64,000 bases of DNA, taken from the NCBI GenBank assembly GCA_942493235.1, contig OW818676.1, positions 744,001 to 808,000 of the forward strand. The letters run 5' to 3'. Below the pieces are notes generated by a model. The model searched no databases, was not told where the DNA came from, and saw only the letters and a program-made list of their open reading frames with translations. Position 1 is the stretch's first letter; the number at the start of each line of letters is the position of its first letter. A program made the position numbers and the translations under genes. Origin of the DNA: ENR-C587 sp942493235. GTDB lineage: Bacteria; Bacteroidota; Ignavibacteria; Kapaibacteriales; UBA2268. Positions 7,179-15,173 of the stretch are shown here, in pieces.

Positions 7179-8537
7179 ATGAAACGGATTTTTACAATTT
7201 TCCTTTTTTTTATTTTAGTTGTCAGTGCACATTCAGAATTCAAGTTCCCCAATATCAACAATTACACTGTAGGTACTCAACCAATGTACATAAGTATTGA
7301 TGATTATGGACAGATTCATGTGCTTTGTTTAGGTCTTGATTTGAATTATAACGGTGCATTTGATGACGGCGATGAAGCTCCCTCTTGGTGGGTTTCTGAC
7401 GGTTTAAAGTTCCCCCTATCTAACGGTGCAGCATTTATCTCCGGTTTCCAAAAAGTAAAAGATTTCGCATTTGTTTCATTAGGATTTCCGGTCAGAGCAT
7501 GCTTTGATTATGATAATGATTTGATGTTCGTTAACGAAAATTATCAAGTAGCATCATATAGAATCAGCACTTATGAATTAGTAGATAATGCCATAGCCAA
7601 TATAAACGCTTCCGCAATTTCAAAAGATGGTGATTATTTGTATTTGACTGTTACCCCATATTCAAATGAAGGCATGGTAATTAAATATAATTATATAACT
7701 AAAACACCGATAGATACAATAACTAATTTAACTTATCCCAGGCAAACCCTTCCATACTGGAATGGTTCATTGGCAGTTTTGGAAGAGAACAACTTCGGAA
7801 CTAATTATTCAAAAATACATTTGTATGATGTAAGCGGAGAAGAATTTCTGGAATTTAAAGAAATCAATGTCGGCGATGTAGCTAATCATATTGCTATTAA
7901 AGGTAATAATCTATACGTTACGATGAACGGCTCCAATGAAATTAAAATTATCGATTTGAATACCAGAGTAGTAACCGATTCTATAAAATTGCCTACAAGC
8001 GGCTATAATGGTCCGCGCGAGACTGCAATTTTTGGTAATAGTGATGACTTTCGGCAAAACCAAATATTCACCACTTCTTATAATGGATATTTATACGAGA
8101 TTAGAAATGGGGTGGTTTATGACTCGGTAACTACTCATGGCAAGACCGAATCTATAATAATGCCGGATAAATATAACGGAAATATTATGGCTGTTACCAA
8201 TTGTAATCAGACCGTAGGCTACTCATCTGATACAGTTGTTACATTATTTTCCGAATCTATGGCAGTAGAAGACAAACAAAGTAATAATCACGTAAATATA
8301 TATCCGAACCCCGCAATTGATAATTTCAATATTAATCTATATGCCGATGATGGTAATATAGCAAATATAAGTATTGTAAATTCAAAGGGTGTAAATGTAT
8401 ATAAAAGTACTAAACAAATCAATGACGGGAAAATTCAATTCAACTTATCGGATTTGAATTTATCTACCGGTACATATATTATCAATACAAGTATAAATAA
8501 TAAAGTATATATTTCAAAATTGCTCGTAAGCAAATAA
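7179..8537 (+). CDS. Secreted beta-propeller, BtuG-like, with T9SS sorting domain
   Basis: This 452-residue protein has a signal peptide (about 1-19). Its central region has beta-propeller (YncE/YVTN-like) character: blades such as VGTQPMYISIDDYGQIHVLC, VANHIAIKGNNLYVTMNGSN and EIKIIDLNTRVVTDSIKLP. The C-terminal T9SS type A sorting domain starts at VNIYPNPAIDNFNINLY (about 372) and ends SKLLVSK. It is the first gene behind a cobalamin riboswitch and directly precedes a BtuB-like receptor, 18 nt away. In Bacteroides a surface beta-propeller lipoprotein, BtuG, captures B12 for BtuB. I infer an analogous role here with T9SS attachment instead of a lipid anchor. B12 binding itself is not shown by the sequence. 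Confidence 0.75.
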   Translation: MKRIFTIFLFFILVVSAHSEFKFPNINNYTVGTQPMYISIDDYGQIHVLCLGLDLNYNGAFDDGDEAPSWWVSDGLKFPLSNGAAFISGFQKVKDFAFVSLGFPVRACFDYDNDLMFVNENYQVASYRISTYELVDNAIANINASAISKDGDYLYLTVTPYSNEGMVIKYNYITKTPIDTITNLTYPRQTLPYWNGSLAVLEENNFGTNYSKIHLYDVSGEEFLEFKEINVGDVANHIAIKGNNLYVTMNGSNEIKIIDLNTRVVTDSIKLPTSGYNGPRETAIFGNSDDFRQNQIFTTSYNGYLYEIRNGVVYDSVTTHGKTESIIMPDKYNGNIMAVTNCNQTVGYSSDTVVTLFSESMAVEDKQSNNHVNIYPNPAIDNFNINLYADDGNIANISIVNSKGVNVYKSTKQINDGKIQFNLSDLNLSTGTYIINTSINNKVYISKLLVSK

Positions 8538-8555
8538 ATTTTCGAAGGATATGAT

Positions 8556-10574
8556 TTGATTCAGCCCAAACAAATATTGCAAAAGCGGGAATACAGTACC
8601 TTATCCATACTGTTTAATACCGCTTTTGCATTTTTTATTTTTATGATTGCTATTTCAATAACTTTTGTTAAAATAAATGCAAAACAAATAAATGACACTC
8701 TCTATAAAACTACTCCCGAAATAAGAATAACTGCCGACAGAATAGAAAACCAAAAAGCAGAAAATTACTTATCTATTTTTAGAATTACTCCAAGCGAAGT
8801 GAAAAAAATAAACGCATTTCAAACAAATGAATTACTAAGTAAAGCTCCGGGATTTTATATCAAAAATTATGGTGGTGCAGGCGGAATGAAAACCGTATCT
8901 ATCAGGGGGACTAATTCCACACAAGCACTGATTATGATAGACGGCATACCGATTAATTCCGCTCAGAATGCCTCGATTGATATAAGTACTATACCGGCTT
9001 CATTTATCAAAGAGGTAGAAATTTCGCGTGGAGGAGCTTCAAATATTTACGGTAGTTCCTCGGTCGGTGGGGCAGTCAACTTGATATTTGATGATTTCTC
9101 GAAAGGAGAAAATTATCATCTCGGGTATTCGATAGCTGACTATAATGAGCATAGAATCAACGCTGATTATAAAAATTCCGATGCTAATTACAGCCTTAGT
9201 TTCGGAAGTGAATATATGAACTCACTCGGAGATTATACATACCACTATAATAATTTCGGAGTAGAAACCGAGAGTAAAAGAGCTAATTCAAATTTCGAAA
9301 ATTTCGCTATTAATCTATCAGGTAAGTATAAATTTACGGATTCGAATACCATAAGCTTAAAAGCTATACTTTCTACTACCGAAAGGGGCATTCCCGATGC
9401 CGTTGTGCAAGGAGTTTATGCAGCTTCGCAAGCTAAATTAAAAGAGAAGAATGCGATCCTTATTTTATCTTTTAACAATTATTTACTGAATAATGACTAT
9501 ATCAAATTCAGTACTTTTTGCAAATTTAACGAGAGCAATTACAATGATGGCGATACACTTACTTTCGATAAACTAAGCAGAAGCAATTTTATCAATAGGG
9601 AATTCAGACTTACTGCCAAATCCAACTTCGATATAGGTGAAATCAATTTCAATATAAATTCTGAGATAGGGTTTGCCGATTTAAAAGGGGATATGCTTGA
9701 CTATTCGGTAGGCAATTATGTAAAAAGAGCAAATGCGAATATCTCTCTGTTTTGTGAAAAGACATATATAATTAAAAAAAATAATATTATTAGTATCTCG
9801 CCTTCAGTTAGGGTAGATATTTTTTCAGACAATACGCCGAATTATTCATATCTATTCGGTGTATTATTCAAGAATTTGAATACCGGATTTCAGTTTAAAA
9901 ACAATATTTCCAAAAATTTTAGATTGCCATCTTTTAACGAAATGTATTATTTCAATTACGGTACTAAAAGCCTAAAACCGGAAAACTCTTTATCATTTAA
10001 TAGTTCTGTGTCAAGTGCACTATTTAATAATATAAATATCGAATTATCTGCTTTTATTATTTCGACAAATAATCAAATAGTAAGTGTGCCTCAGTCCCCA
10101 ATTCGTTGGAGTGCGGAAAATATTGGTAAGGTAGTTACCAAAGGGCTTGAGTTTGCATTTACCGGCACTTTATTTGACGTTAGTCAGAACTATGGCATTA
10201 ATTATTCTCTTTCTTATACATTGCAATCTGCCAAAGACATGAGCAATAATTCAACTACATATAATAAGCAAATAGTTTATACTCCTACCGAAATATTTGC
10301 ATTAGCAACGGATTTTAATTATTCAAAATTAACACTCGGACTGTCCGGAGATTATGCCGGACATAGATTTTCACAGCCGGACAATTCTTATAAATCAATG
10401 ATGGGCAGATATTTTATTTTAAATATATATTTAGCTTATACTTTTGAGGTTTTTGATATTGAAACTAAATTGAGAATAGACTGCCTGAATTTGCTATCTG
10501 AGCAATATGCTATTGTCAAAAACTATCCTATGCCGGAGCGTACGCTTAGGGCAAGCCTTCAATTGAATTTATAA
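8556..10574 (+). CDS. btuB: TonB-dependent vitamin B12 receptor, BtuB-like
   Basis: This 672-residue outer-membrane receptor takes up cobalamin using TonB energy; the substrate is inferred from the riboswitch upstream. A hydrophobic export segment (about 20-45) is followed by a TonB-box-like stretch TPEIRITADRIE (about 53). The plug has FQTNELLSKAPGFYIKNYGG, VSIRGTNSTQALIMIDGIP and EISRGGASNIYGSSSVGGAV. The 22-strand barrel ends in RTLRASLQLNL. The frame opens with TTG at 8556, with GAAGGAT upstream; the ATG at 8551 is out of frame and stops at once. A start at the ATG at 8642 would also give a signal peptide but leaves no ribosome-binding site. No BtuCDF transporter genes are nearby. Confidence 0.88.
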   Translation: MIQPKQILQKREYSTLSILFNTAFAFFIFMIAISITFVKINAKQINDTLYKTTPEIRITADRIENQKAENYLSIFRITPSEVKKINAFQTNELLSKAPGFYIKNYGGAGGMKTVSIRGTNSTQALIMIDGIPINSAQNASIDISTIPASFIKEVEISRGGASNIYGSSSVGGAVNLIFDDFSKGENYHLGYSIADYNEHRINADYKNSDANYSLSFGSEYMNSLGDYTYHYNNFGVETESKRANSNFENFAINLSGKYKFTDSNTISLKAILSTTERGIPDAVVQGVYAASQAKLKEKNAILILSFNNYLLNNDYIKFSTFCKFNESNYNDGDTLTFDKLSRSNFINREFRLTAKSNFDIGEINFNINSEIGFADLKGDMLDYSVGNYVKRANANISLFCEKTYIIKKNNIISISPSVRVDIFSDNTPNYSYLFGVLFKNLNTGFQFKNNISKNFRLPSFNEMYYFNYGTKSLKPENSLSFNSSVSSALFNNINIELSAFIISTNNQIVSVPQSPIRWSAENIGKVVTKGLEFAFTGTLFDVSQNYGINYSLSYTLQSAKDMSNNSTTYNKQIVYTPTEIFALATDFNYSKLTLGLSGDYAGHRFSQPDNSYKSMMGRYFILNIYLAYTFEVFDIETKLRIDCLNLLSEQYAIVKNYPMPERTLRASLQLNL

Positions 10575-10775
10575 AACAAATTTCTTAAATCGGAATCCAA
10601 TAAAACATACCTTTCTACGATATTACTATACGAGTACAACAATTTATTGAAATATTTAATGGATTGGCTAAGCGAGCATGTGGCAAACAAAGATAACAAT
10701 AGTTTATTATATAAATAATTTGAATAATAGTAATAAGTAAAAAAAGAGTAATAAGTAAAAAAAGTAATAATTAAT

Positions 10776-11594
10776 ATGTCAATTGAAATTCACCCCCGTA
10801 TAAAAGCCATTATTTCGGAGATAGAAGTTCTAACTGAAGAATTATCTAATCTGATTTACGAGTATGACTTAATTAGGTTTACCATAAATAAAAACATTTT
10901 GAGTAAATATGTTTCGCTAATCGGTTACCTGAAAATTGAACAAATGGAATTAGAGCTTGATGTAAAAAAAATGAAGCGTATAATATCCCTAATTCAATCA
11001 AAGATAAATCGAAATGAAATTGTGAATTATGATGATATTATTGTTCAGGTAAATAATGAATTAAACCAATGGGCAGAAGAACTCAAATCTTATATAAATT
11101 CAGTTAGGCAGGCTGAATTAAATGTTTTTGCAATGGATAATTTCCGAGACTCTGCCGAAATCAAGACATTATACAGAGAGCTTGTCAAGAAATTGCATCC
11201 TGATATTAATCCAAATCTTACTGCTGAGCAAAAGCTATTGTGGCAAAGAGTTCAAGACTGCTATATTAATGGGAATATATCTGAACTGAAAACCATCGAG
11301 CTTATGTTCAAAGCCGAGTCAATAGTTTATTCGGAGTATAGCAGGATAGAAGATTTAGACAAAATCAAAACAGAACTAAATTCAAATGTTATTAAATATT
11401 TAGAACAGATAGAAATCACAAAGAATTCTCATCCTTATAATCTTGCTAATAAGCTGGACAATCCGGAATATATAGAGTCCGAAAAATCCAAAATCCAAGA
11501 GCTAATTGATATTCTCAAAGAAAATCGAAAGCACTACGACAGTATATTAAATGGAATGAAAGGTACTATTCATGTCGTCCTTAACCTTAATTGA
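10776..11594 (+). CDS. J-domain (DnaJ-like) protein
   Basis: This 272-residue cytoplasmic protein has an N-terminal helical or coiled-coil half (about 1-125), then a J-domain at about 126-175: SAEIKTLYRELVKKLHPDIN contains the HPD tripeptide that stimulates DnaK-type ATPases. A second coiled-coil region makes up the C-terminus. It lacks the Gly/Phe and zinc-finger regions of DnaJ, so it is a specialised co-chaperone. Two direct copies of AGTAATAAGTAAAAAA lie just upstream. It overlaps the next gene (HIRAN) by 23 nt, pointing to translational coupling. The family of J-domain genes paired with HIRAN genes is known by annotation only; the client is unknown. Confidence 0.72.
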   Translation: MSIEIHPRIKAIISEIEVLTEELSNLIYEYDLIRFTINKNILSKYVSLIGYLKIEQMELELDVKKMKRIISLIQSKINRNEIVNYDDIIVQVNNELNQWAEELKSYINSVRQAELNVFAMDNFRDSAEIKTLYRELVKKLHPDINPNLTAEQKLLWQRVQDCYINGNISELKTIELMFKAESIVYSEYSRIEDLDKIKTELNSNVIKYLEQIEITKNSHPYNLANKLDNPEYIESEKSKIQELIDILKENRKHYDSILNGMKGTIHVVLNLN

Positions 11595-11967
11595 CCCCGT
11601 TCTAATCGGTCTGATGAAATCCTCTTTTACCGAAAGCGGAATGCCGATGCCTTTTCTGCAAGAAATATTCCTACTTGAAACTCATATTGCCGGTACATCA
11701 CATTTAGACTTAGAGGCGGTCGAACCCGAATTAATAATTGGCGATTTACTTGTAATGCAGCGAGAGTCTAATAATAAATATGACGAGTTGGCAATTATGC
11801 TTCTAACAAAAGACGGACAAAAGCTTGGCTATATACCCCAAACAAAGAACGAAGTTTTGGCAAGACTGCTTGATGCCGGAAAATTGATTTTCGGTAAAAT
11901 CGATTATAAATCTTGGAAAGGCGAATGGCTGAAATTAGATATTAAAGTCTATTTGAGAGAAATTTAG
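11572..11967 (+). CDS. HIRAN-domain protein
   Basis: This 131-residue protein is almost entirely one HIRAN domain (about 35-128): LLETHIAGTSHLDLEAVEP, a GDLLVMQRESNNKYDELAIM segment, and GQKLGYIPQTKNEVLARLLD. HIRAN domains occur in HLTF/Rad5-type proteins and alone in bacteria; in HLTF the domain binds 3' single-stranded DNA ends. The spacing of N-x-YD-x-A-I and G-Y-[IL]-P is intact. The ATG lies inside the 3' end of the J-domain gene (23-nt overlap), so the pair is expressed together. A role in DNA damage handling is possible but not shown. Confidence 0.82.
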   Translation: MSSLTLIDPVLIGLMKSSFTESGMPMPFLQEIFLLETHIAGTSHLDLEAVEPELIIGDLLVMQRESNNKYDELAIMLLTKDGQKLGYIPQTKNEVLARLLDAGKLIFGKIDYKSWKGEWLKLDIKVYLREI

Positions 11968-12340
11968 TAGCATAATATCAATATTTATAAATAAAACCTA
12001 TTATCTAAAAAATATATTGCAAATAAAAATTTATTTTGTAAATTGCATTAATGAGTAATATCATTATGCTATTTAATGTCGTACAAATTAAGTCTCTTAT
12101 ATTCCCAATGTTAAAGCGTTGGGCAGATGGCTGACAATAAATAAGATTTTTGCATTAGTTTTGAATTTGATTAGCAATTGATAGAATTCTTTATATTGAA
12201 GTAGAATTATCCTGTTTTTTGATATAAATCCAATTTCTTTTGTTTTTTTGAAAATATTTTAAGTTAAGACAATACAAGACGATTGCAAAACTCTAAAAAA
12301 TACAATTTAAGGAAAATTGAAAAATCAAATAAGTACTTAT

Positions 12341-12469
12341 CAAGTGGCTGTCTAAAATTTGTCATTCTGACGAAGCGAAGAATATAGATAAAGCTAAATG
12401 CTGATAATTCTGGATTCTTAGTTACACTCAGAATGACGATTTGGCAATATTATTTTTTTAGACAACCTC
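12341..12469. repeat. Interspersed palindromic repeat, complete copy (MITE/REP-like)
   Basis: A 129-bp imperfect palindrome. The outer arms GTCTAAAA (12350-12357) and TTTTAGAC (12456-12463), and inner arms GTCATTCTGA (12361-12370) and TCAGAATGAC (12428-12437), are inverted repeats, with GAAGAAT / ATTCT pairing further in. Parts of the same element occur at 49934-50033 and 51727-51775. It encodes no protein. The rest of 11968-12561 is A/T-rich with no gene. Confidence 0.8.
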
Positions 12470-12493
12470 TTGCATTGACTATAAATAAATAAA

Positions 12494-12519
12494 TTCGAGT
12501 TTTGCTACGGTCTTAATAC
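12494..12519. repeat. 26-nt motif shared with 46130-46155
   Basis: The block centred on GAGTTTTGCTACGGTCTTAA recurs at 46130-46155 with two differences over 26 nt, in an unrelated gene-free region. Here it lies about 45 nt upstream of the histidine kinase start. Its role is unknown. Confidence 0.5.
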
Positions 12520-12561
12520 TTTTTTATTATTCGAATCGAATTTAAACACGGAAGATATACT

Positions 12562-14895
12562 ATGAAGAAAATGTCTATAATAATACAATTTGTTATCTTA
12601 GGTTTTGCTTTTGGATTACTTTTCCCGATTGTCGCAATACTAATTGATTTAAATATAAAAAGCTTATCTTTTACTTTGTCAAATATCCTATTTATCCATG
12701 CTGTTAATCCCTTGAATTATATTATTGATATGGCTCCTTTCGTAATCTCGATGGTTGCATATTTGGTCGGCAAGATCGTATATAATAAGATTATTATTCT
12801 TAATAACACTATTGAAATTCAATTAGTTGAATTAGAAGACAGAAATGAAGAGCTGGTTACATTAAATGATAGCATAATGCAACAGAAAAATATTATAGAT
12901 GAAAAGGAGAAGAGATTATCGACAATAATACAAAATATGGGTGAAGGCTTCGGCATAGTCGATAATAATAATATATATACTTTCAATAATCAGTCTTTAG
13001 AGAGAATATTTGAGGTTGAGCCCGGAGGATTAATTGGAAAAAAAATGAGTTATTTCTACCCAGAGAATACAATCGATAAACTATTGGCAAATGCAAAAGA
13101 GATTAGTGCTGAATCTATACGATCTTACGAAGTTGAAATTACAAGTGCCAAATCAAATAAAAAGTGGGTTAGCGTAACTATAACAAATGATTTTGACGAT
13201 AGCAATAACATAATCGGCAGGATAGGTATAGTTAGAGATATAAGTACATCAAAAAAGGCTGAAAAAATCATATCTGAGCAAAATAAAAAATTACAAATTC
13301 TTATAAACAATTTACCGGTTTTTATATATTTCAAAGACTCTTCATTCAGATACCAATTAGTTAACTCTACATTTGCTAATGTATTCGGCTCGCCGGTTTC
13401 TGACTTAATCGGAAAAACAGACATTGAGCTTGCTCATGAAGAAGCTGAAATCTATGCTGAATTTGACAAACAAGTAGTTGAAACAAAAAAACCGCTATTA
13501 AATCTTGAATCAATTTATAAAGACAAAAACGGAATAGAATTTTGGGCTTCTACTTCAAAAGTCCCATATTTAGACGACGAAGGCAATGTAATAGGAATAA
13601 TCGGAATAGTTCAAGACATAACGCACTTAAAAAAATCTGAGCAAGCTCTTAAAGAAAGCGAAGAAAAATATAGGATAATTGCTGAAAATACTAAAGATAA
13701 TATCTGGAAAATTAATTTGAGTACTTTTAGATTTAGTTATATTAGCCCTTCTGTATTTGCTATGAGAGGTTTTACAGTAGAAGAAGCAATTAAACAATCC
13801 ATTGAGGAGTCATTAATTCCTGACTCATATAATAGAGCACTTAAAGATATTAATGAGAGCATTAAGAAAGCAGAAGATGATAAAAATATAAGTATTAGCA
13901 GGCAATATCAACAATATTGCAAAAACGGTAAAATTATTGATATAGAGATGATAGCTACATTTATCTATGATGATAAGGGAAAGCCTATTGAAATTACGGG
14001 TATTACGCGAGACATAACCGAAAGAGTAAAAATCGAAAAAGAATTAAATACTTTATATGCTATTCAAAAACAATCTTTAAAGCTTGAAAAACATCAAAAG
14101 CAGATTATTGAAGAAAATTTATATCAAAAAAATATTTTAGTTGAAGAATTAGAAAAAATCAAATCTGAATTAGAAATCCAATTAGTAGAAAAAGACAAAT
14201 TCTTTTCAATTTTAGCACATGATTTAAAAAATCCTTTTACCGGTTTTTTAGGTCTCTCTTCGTTTCTTGCCGAAGAAAGTCAAGAGCTGCCGAACGACGA
14301 AATAATGAGAATTTCTATGACTTTAAATTCCGGTGCGAAACAATTATTCAACCTGCTTGAGAATCTATTAGAATGGTCGAGAATAAAAACCGAACTAATG
14401 GATTTAAATCCTTTGCAAATTGATTTGAAATATATGATTAATAACATTGTTAAACTATTTAAAGACAATTGCATTCAGAAACGCATAGAAATAATTAAAG
14501 AGTTTGATACGGAATTTCATGGATTTGCAGATTCTTATTCAATTAATATGGTGATTAGAAATTTGCTCTCTAATGCAATTAAATTTTCATTCCCCGAAAG
14601 TAAAATAATTGTCAAACTCGCCGATTATAGTACTGATTATTTACTAATATCCATTCAGGATTTCGGTACCGGTATGAGCGAAGAAGACTTGTTGAAGTTA
14701 TTCAGATTAGATGTTAAATTCACTAATCTCGGCACACAAAAAGAAAAAGGCACAGGGCTTGGCTTACTTCTATGCAAAGAATATATAGAGAAATCGGGTG
14801 GGACTATCTGCGTTGAAAGCAAATTAAACGAAGGCACTTGCTTCAGCTTCACAATTGTTAAGTATAATGGTCAAGAATATAAAAAAATCGGATAA
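12562..14895 (+). CDS. Membrane-bound hybrid-free sensor histidine kinase with three PAS domains
   Basis: This 777-residue kinase has two N-terminal membrane helices (about 7-30 and 55-78), a short coiled coil, and three PAS domains at about 118-230, 245-360 and 368-492; the last two end in GIVQDITHLKKSE and GITRDITERVKIE, PAC-type exits. A second coiled coil is followed by HisKA with FFSILAHDLKNPFTGFLG (phospho-acceptor His553) and HATPase_c. In the latter the N box is NLLSNAIKF, G1 is IQDFGTGM and G2 is KGTGLGL. It should autophosphorylate and pass phosphate to a response regulator, but none is encoded nearby, so it is an orphan kinase. No heme- or flavin-binding residues could be assigned, so its signal is unknown. 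Confidence 0.93.
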   Translation: MKKMSIIIQFVILGFAFGLLFPIVAILIDLNIKSLSFTLSNILFIHAVNPLNYIIDMAPFVISMVAYLVGKIVYNKIIILNNTIEIQLVELEDRNEELVTLNDSIMQQKNIIDEKEKRLSTIIQNMGEGFGIVDNNNIYTFNNQSLERIFEVEPGGLIGKKMSYFYPENTIDKLLANAKEISAESIRSYEVEITSAKSNKKWVSVTITNDFDDSNNIIGRIGIVRDISTSKKAEKIISEQNKKLQILINNLPVFIYFKDSSFRYQLVNSTFANVFGSPVSDLIGKTDIELAHEEAEIYAEFDKQVVETKKPLLNLESIYKDKNGIEFWASTSKVPYLDDEGNVIGIIGIVQDITHLKKSEQALKESEEKYRIIAENTKDNIWKINLSTFRFSYISPSVFAMRGFTVEEAIKQSIEESLIPDSYNRALKDINESIKKAEDDKNISISRQYQQYCKNGKIIDIEMIATFIYDDKGKPIEITGITRDITERVKIEKELNTLYAIQKQSLKLEKHQKQIIEENLYQKNILVEELEKIKSELEIQLVEKDKFFSILAHDLKNPFTGFLGLSSFLAEESQELPNDEIMRISMTLNSGAKQLFNLLENLLEWSRIKTELMDLNPLQIDLKYMINNIVKLFKDNCIQKRIEIIKEFDTEFHGFADSYSINMVIRNLLSNAIKFSFPESKIIVKLADYSTDYLLISIQDFGTGMSEEDLLKLFRLDVKFTNLGTQKEKGTGLGLLLCKEYIEKSGGTICVESKLNEGTCFSFTIVKYNGQEYKKIG

Positions 14896-14929
14896 TGCTA
14901 TAATTTTTAACTATTCACTATTTTGAGTG

Positions 14930-15047
14930 ATTGGTGGCTGGTGGCTGGTGGTTGGTATAAGAAGTATATTATCTACCGGACTATTGGTTATAATTCCCAA
15001 TTCCAAGCCCCGAACCCCGAACCCCGAACCCCGAACCCCGAACCCCA
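14930..15047. repeat. Simple-sequence repeats (GGTGGCT units and a CCCCGAA heptamer array)
   Basis: Two low-complexity arrays lie between the kinase and metG: GGTGGCT-type units at about 14932-14957 and five perfect CCCCGAA heptamers plus CCCC at 15008-15046. Such arrays are prone to slippage. They contain no coding or promoter signal that I can see. Confidence 0.8.
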
Positions 15048-15108
15048 TTTCACCCTCTTTCAAAACAGCTAAGAGCTGATATAATAATTCCGATTATAAA
15101 ATTAAAAA

Positions 15109-15139
15109 TTGTCATTAACGCAAAGAATTATTATTTTTG
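15109..15139 (+). promoter_or_regulatory. Bacteroidota-type promoter of metG
   Basis: TTG (15109-15111) and TATTTTTG (15132-15139) are separated by 20 nt. The start codon of metG follows 35 nt downstream, preceded by AAGGAA. Confidence 0.6.
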
Positions 15140-15173
15140 CAAGTCTATATATAATTTTTGATTAAGGAAAAAA

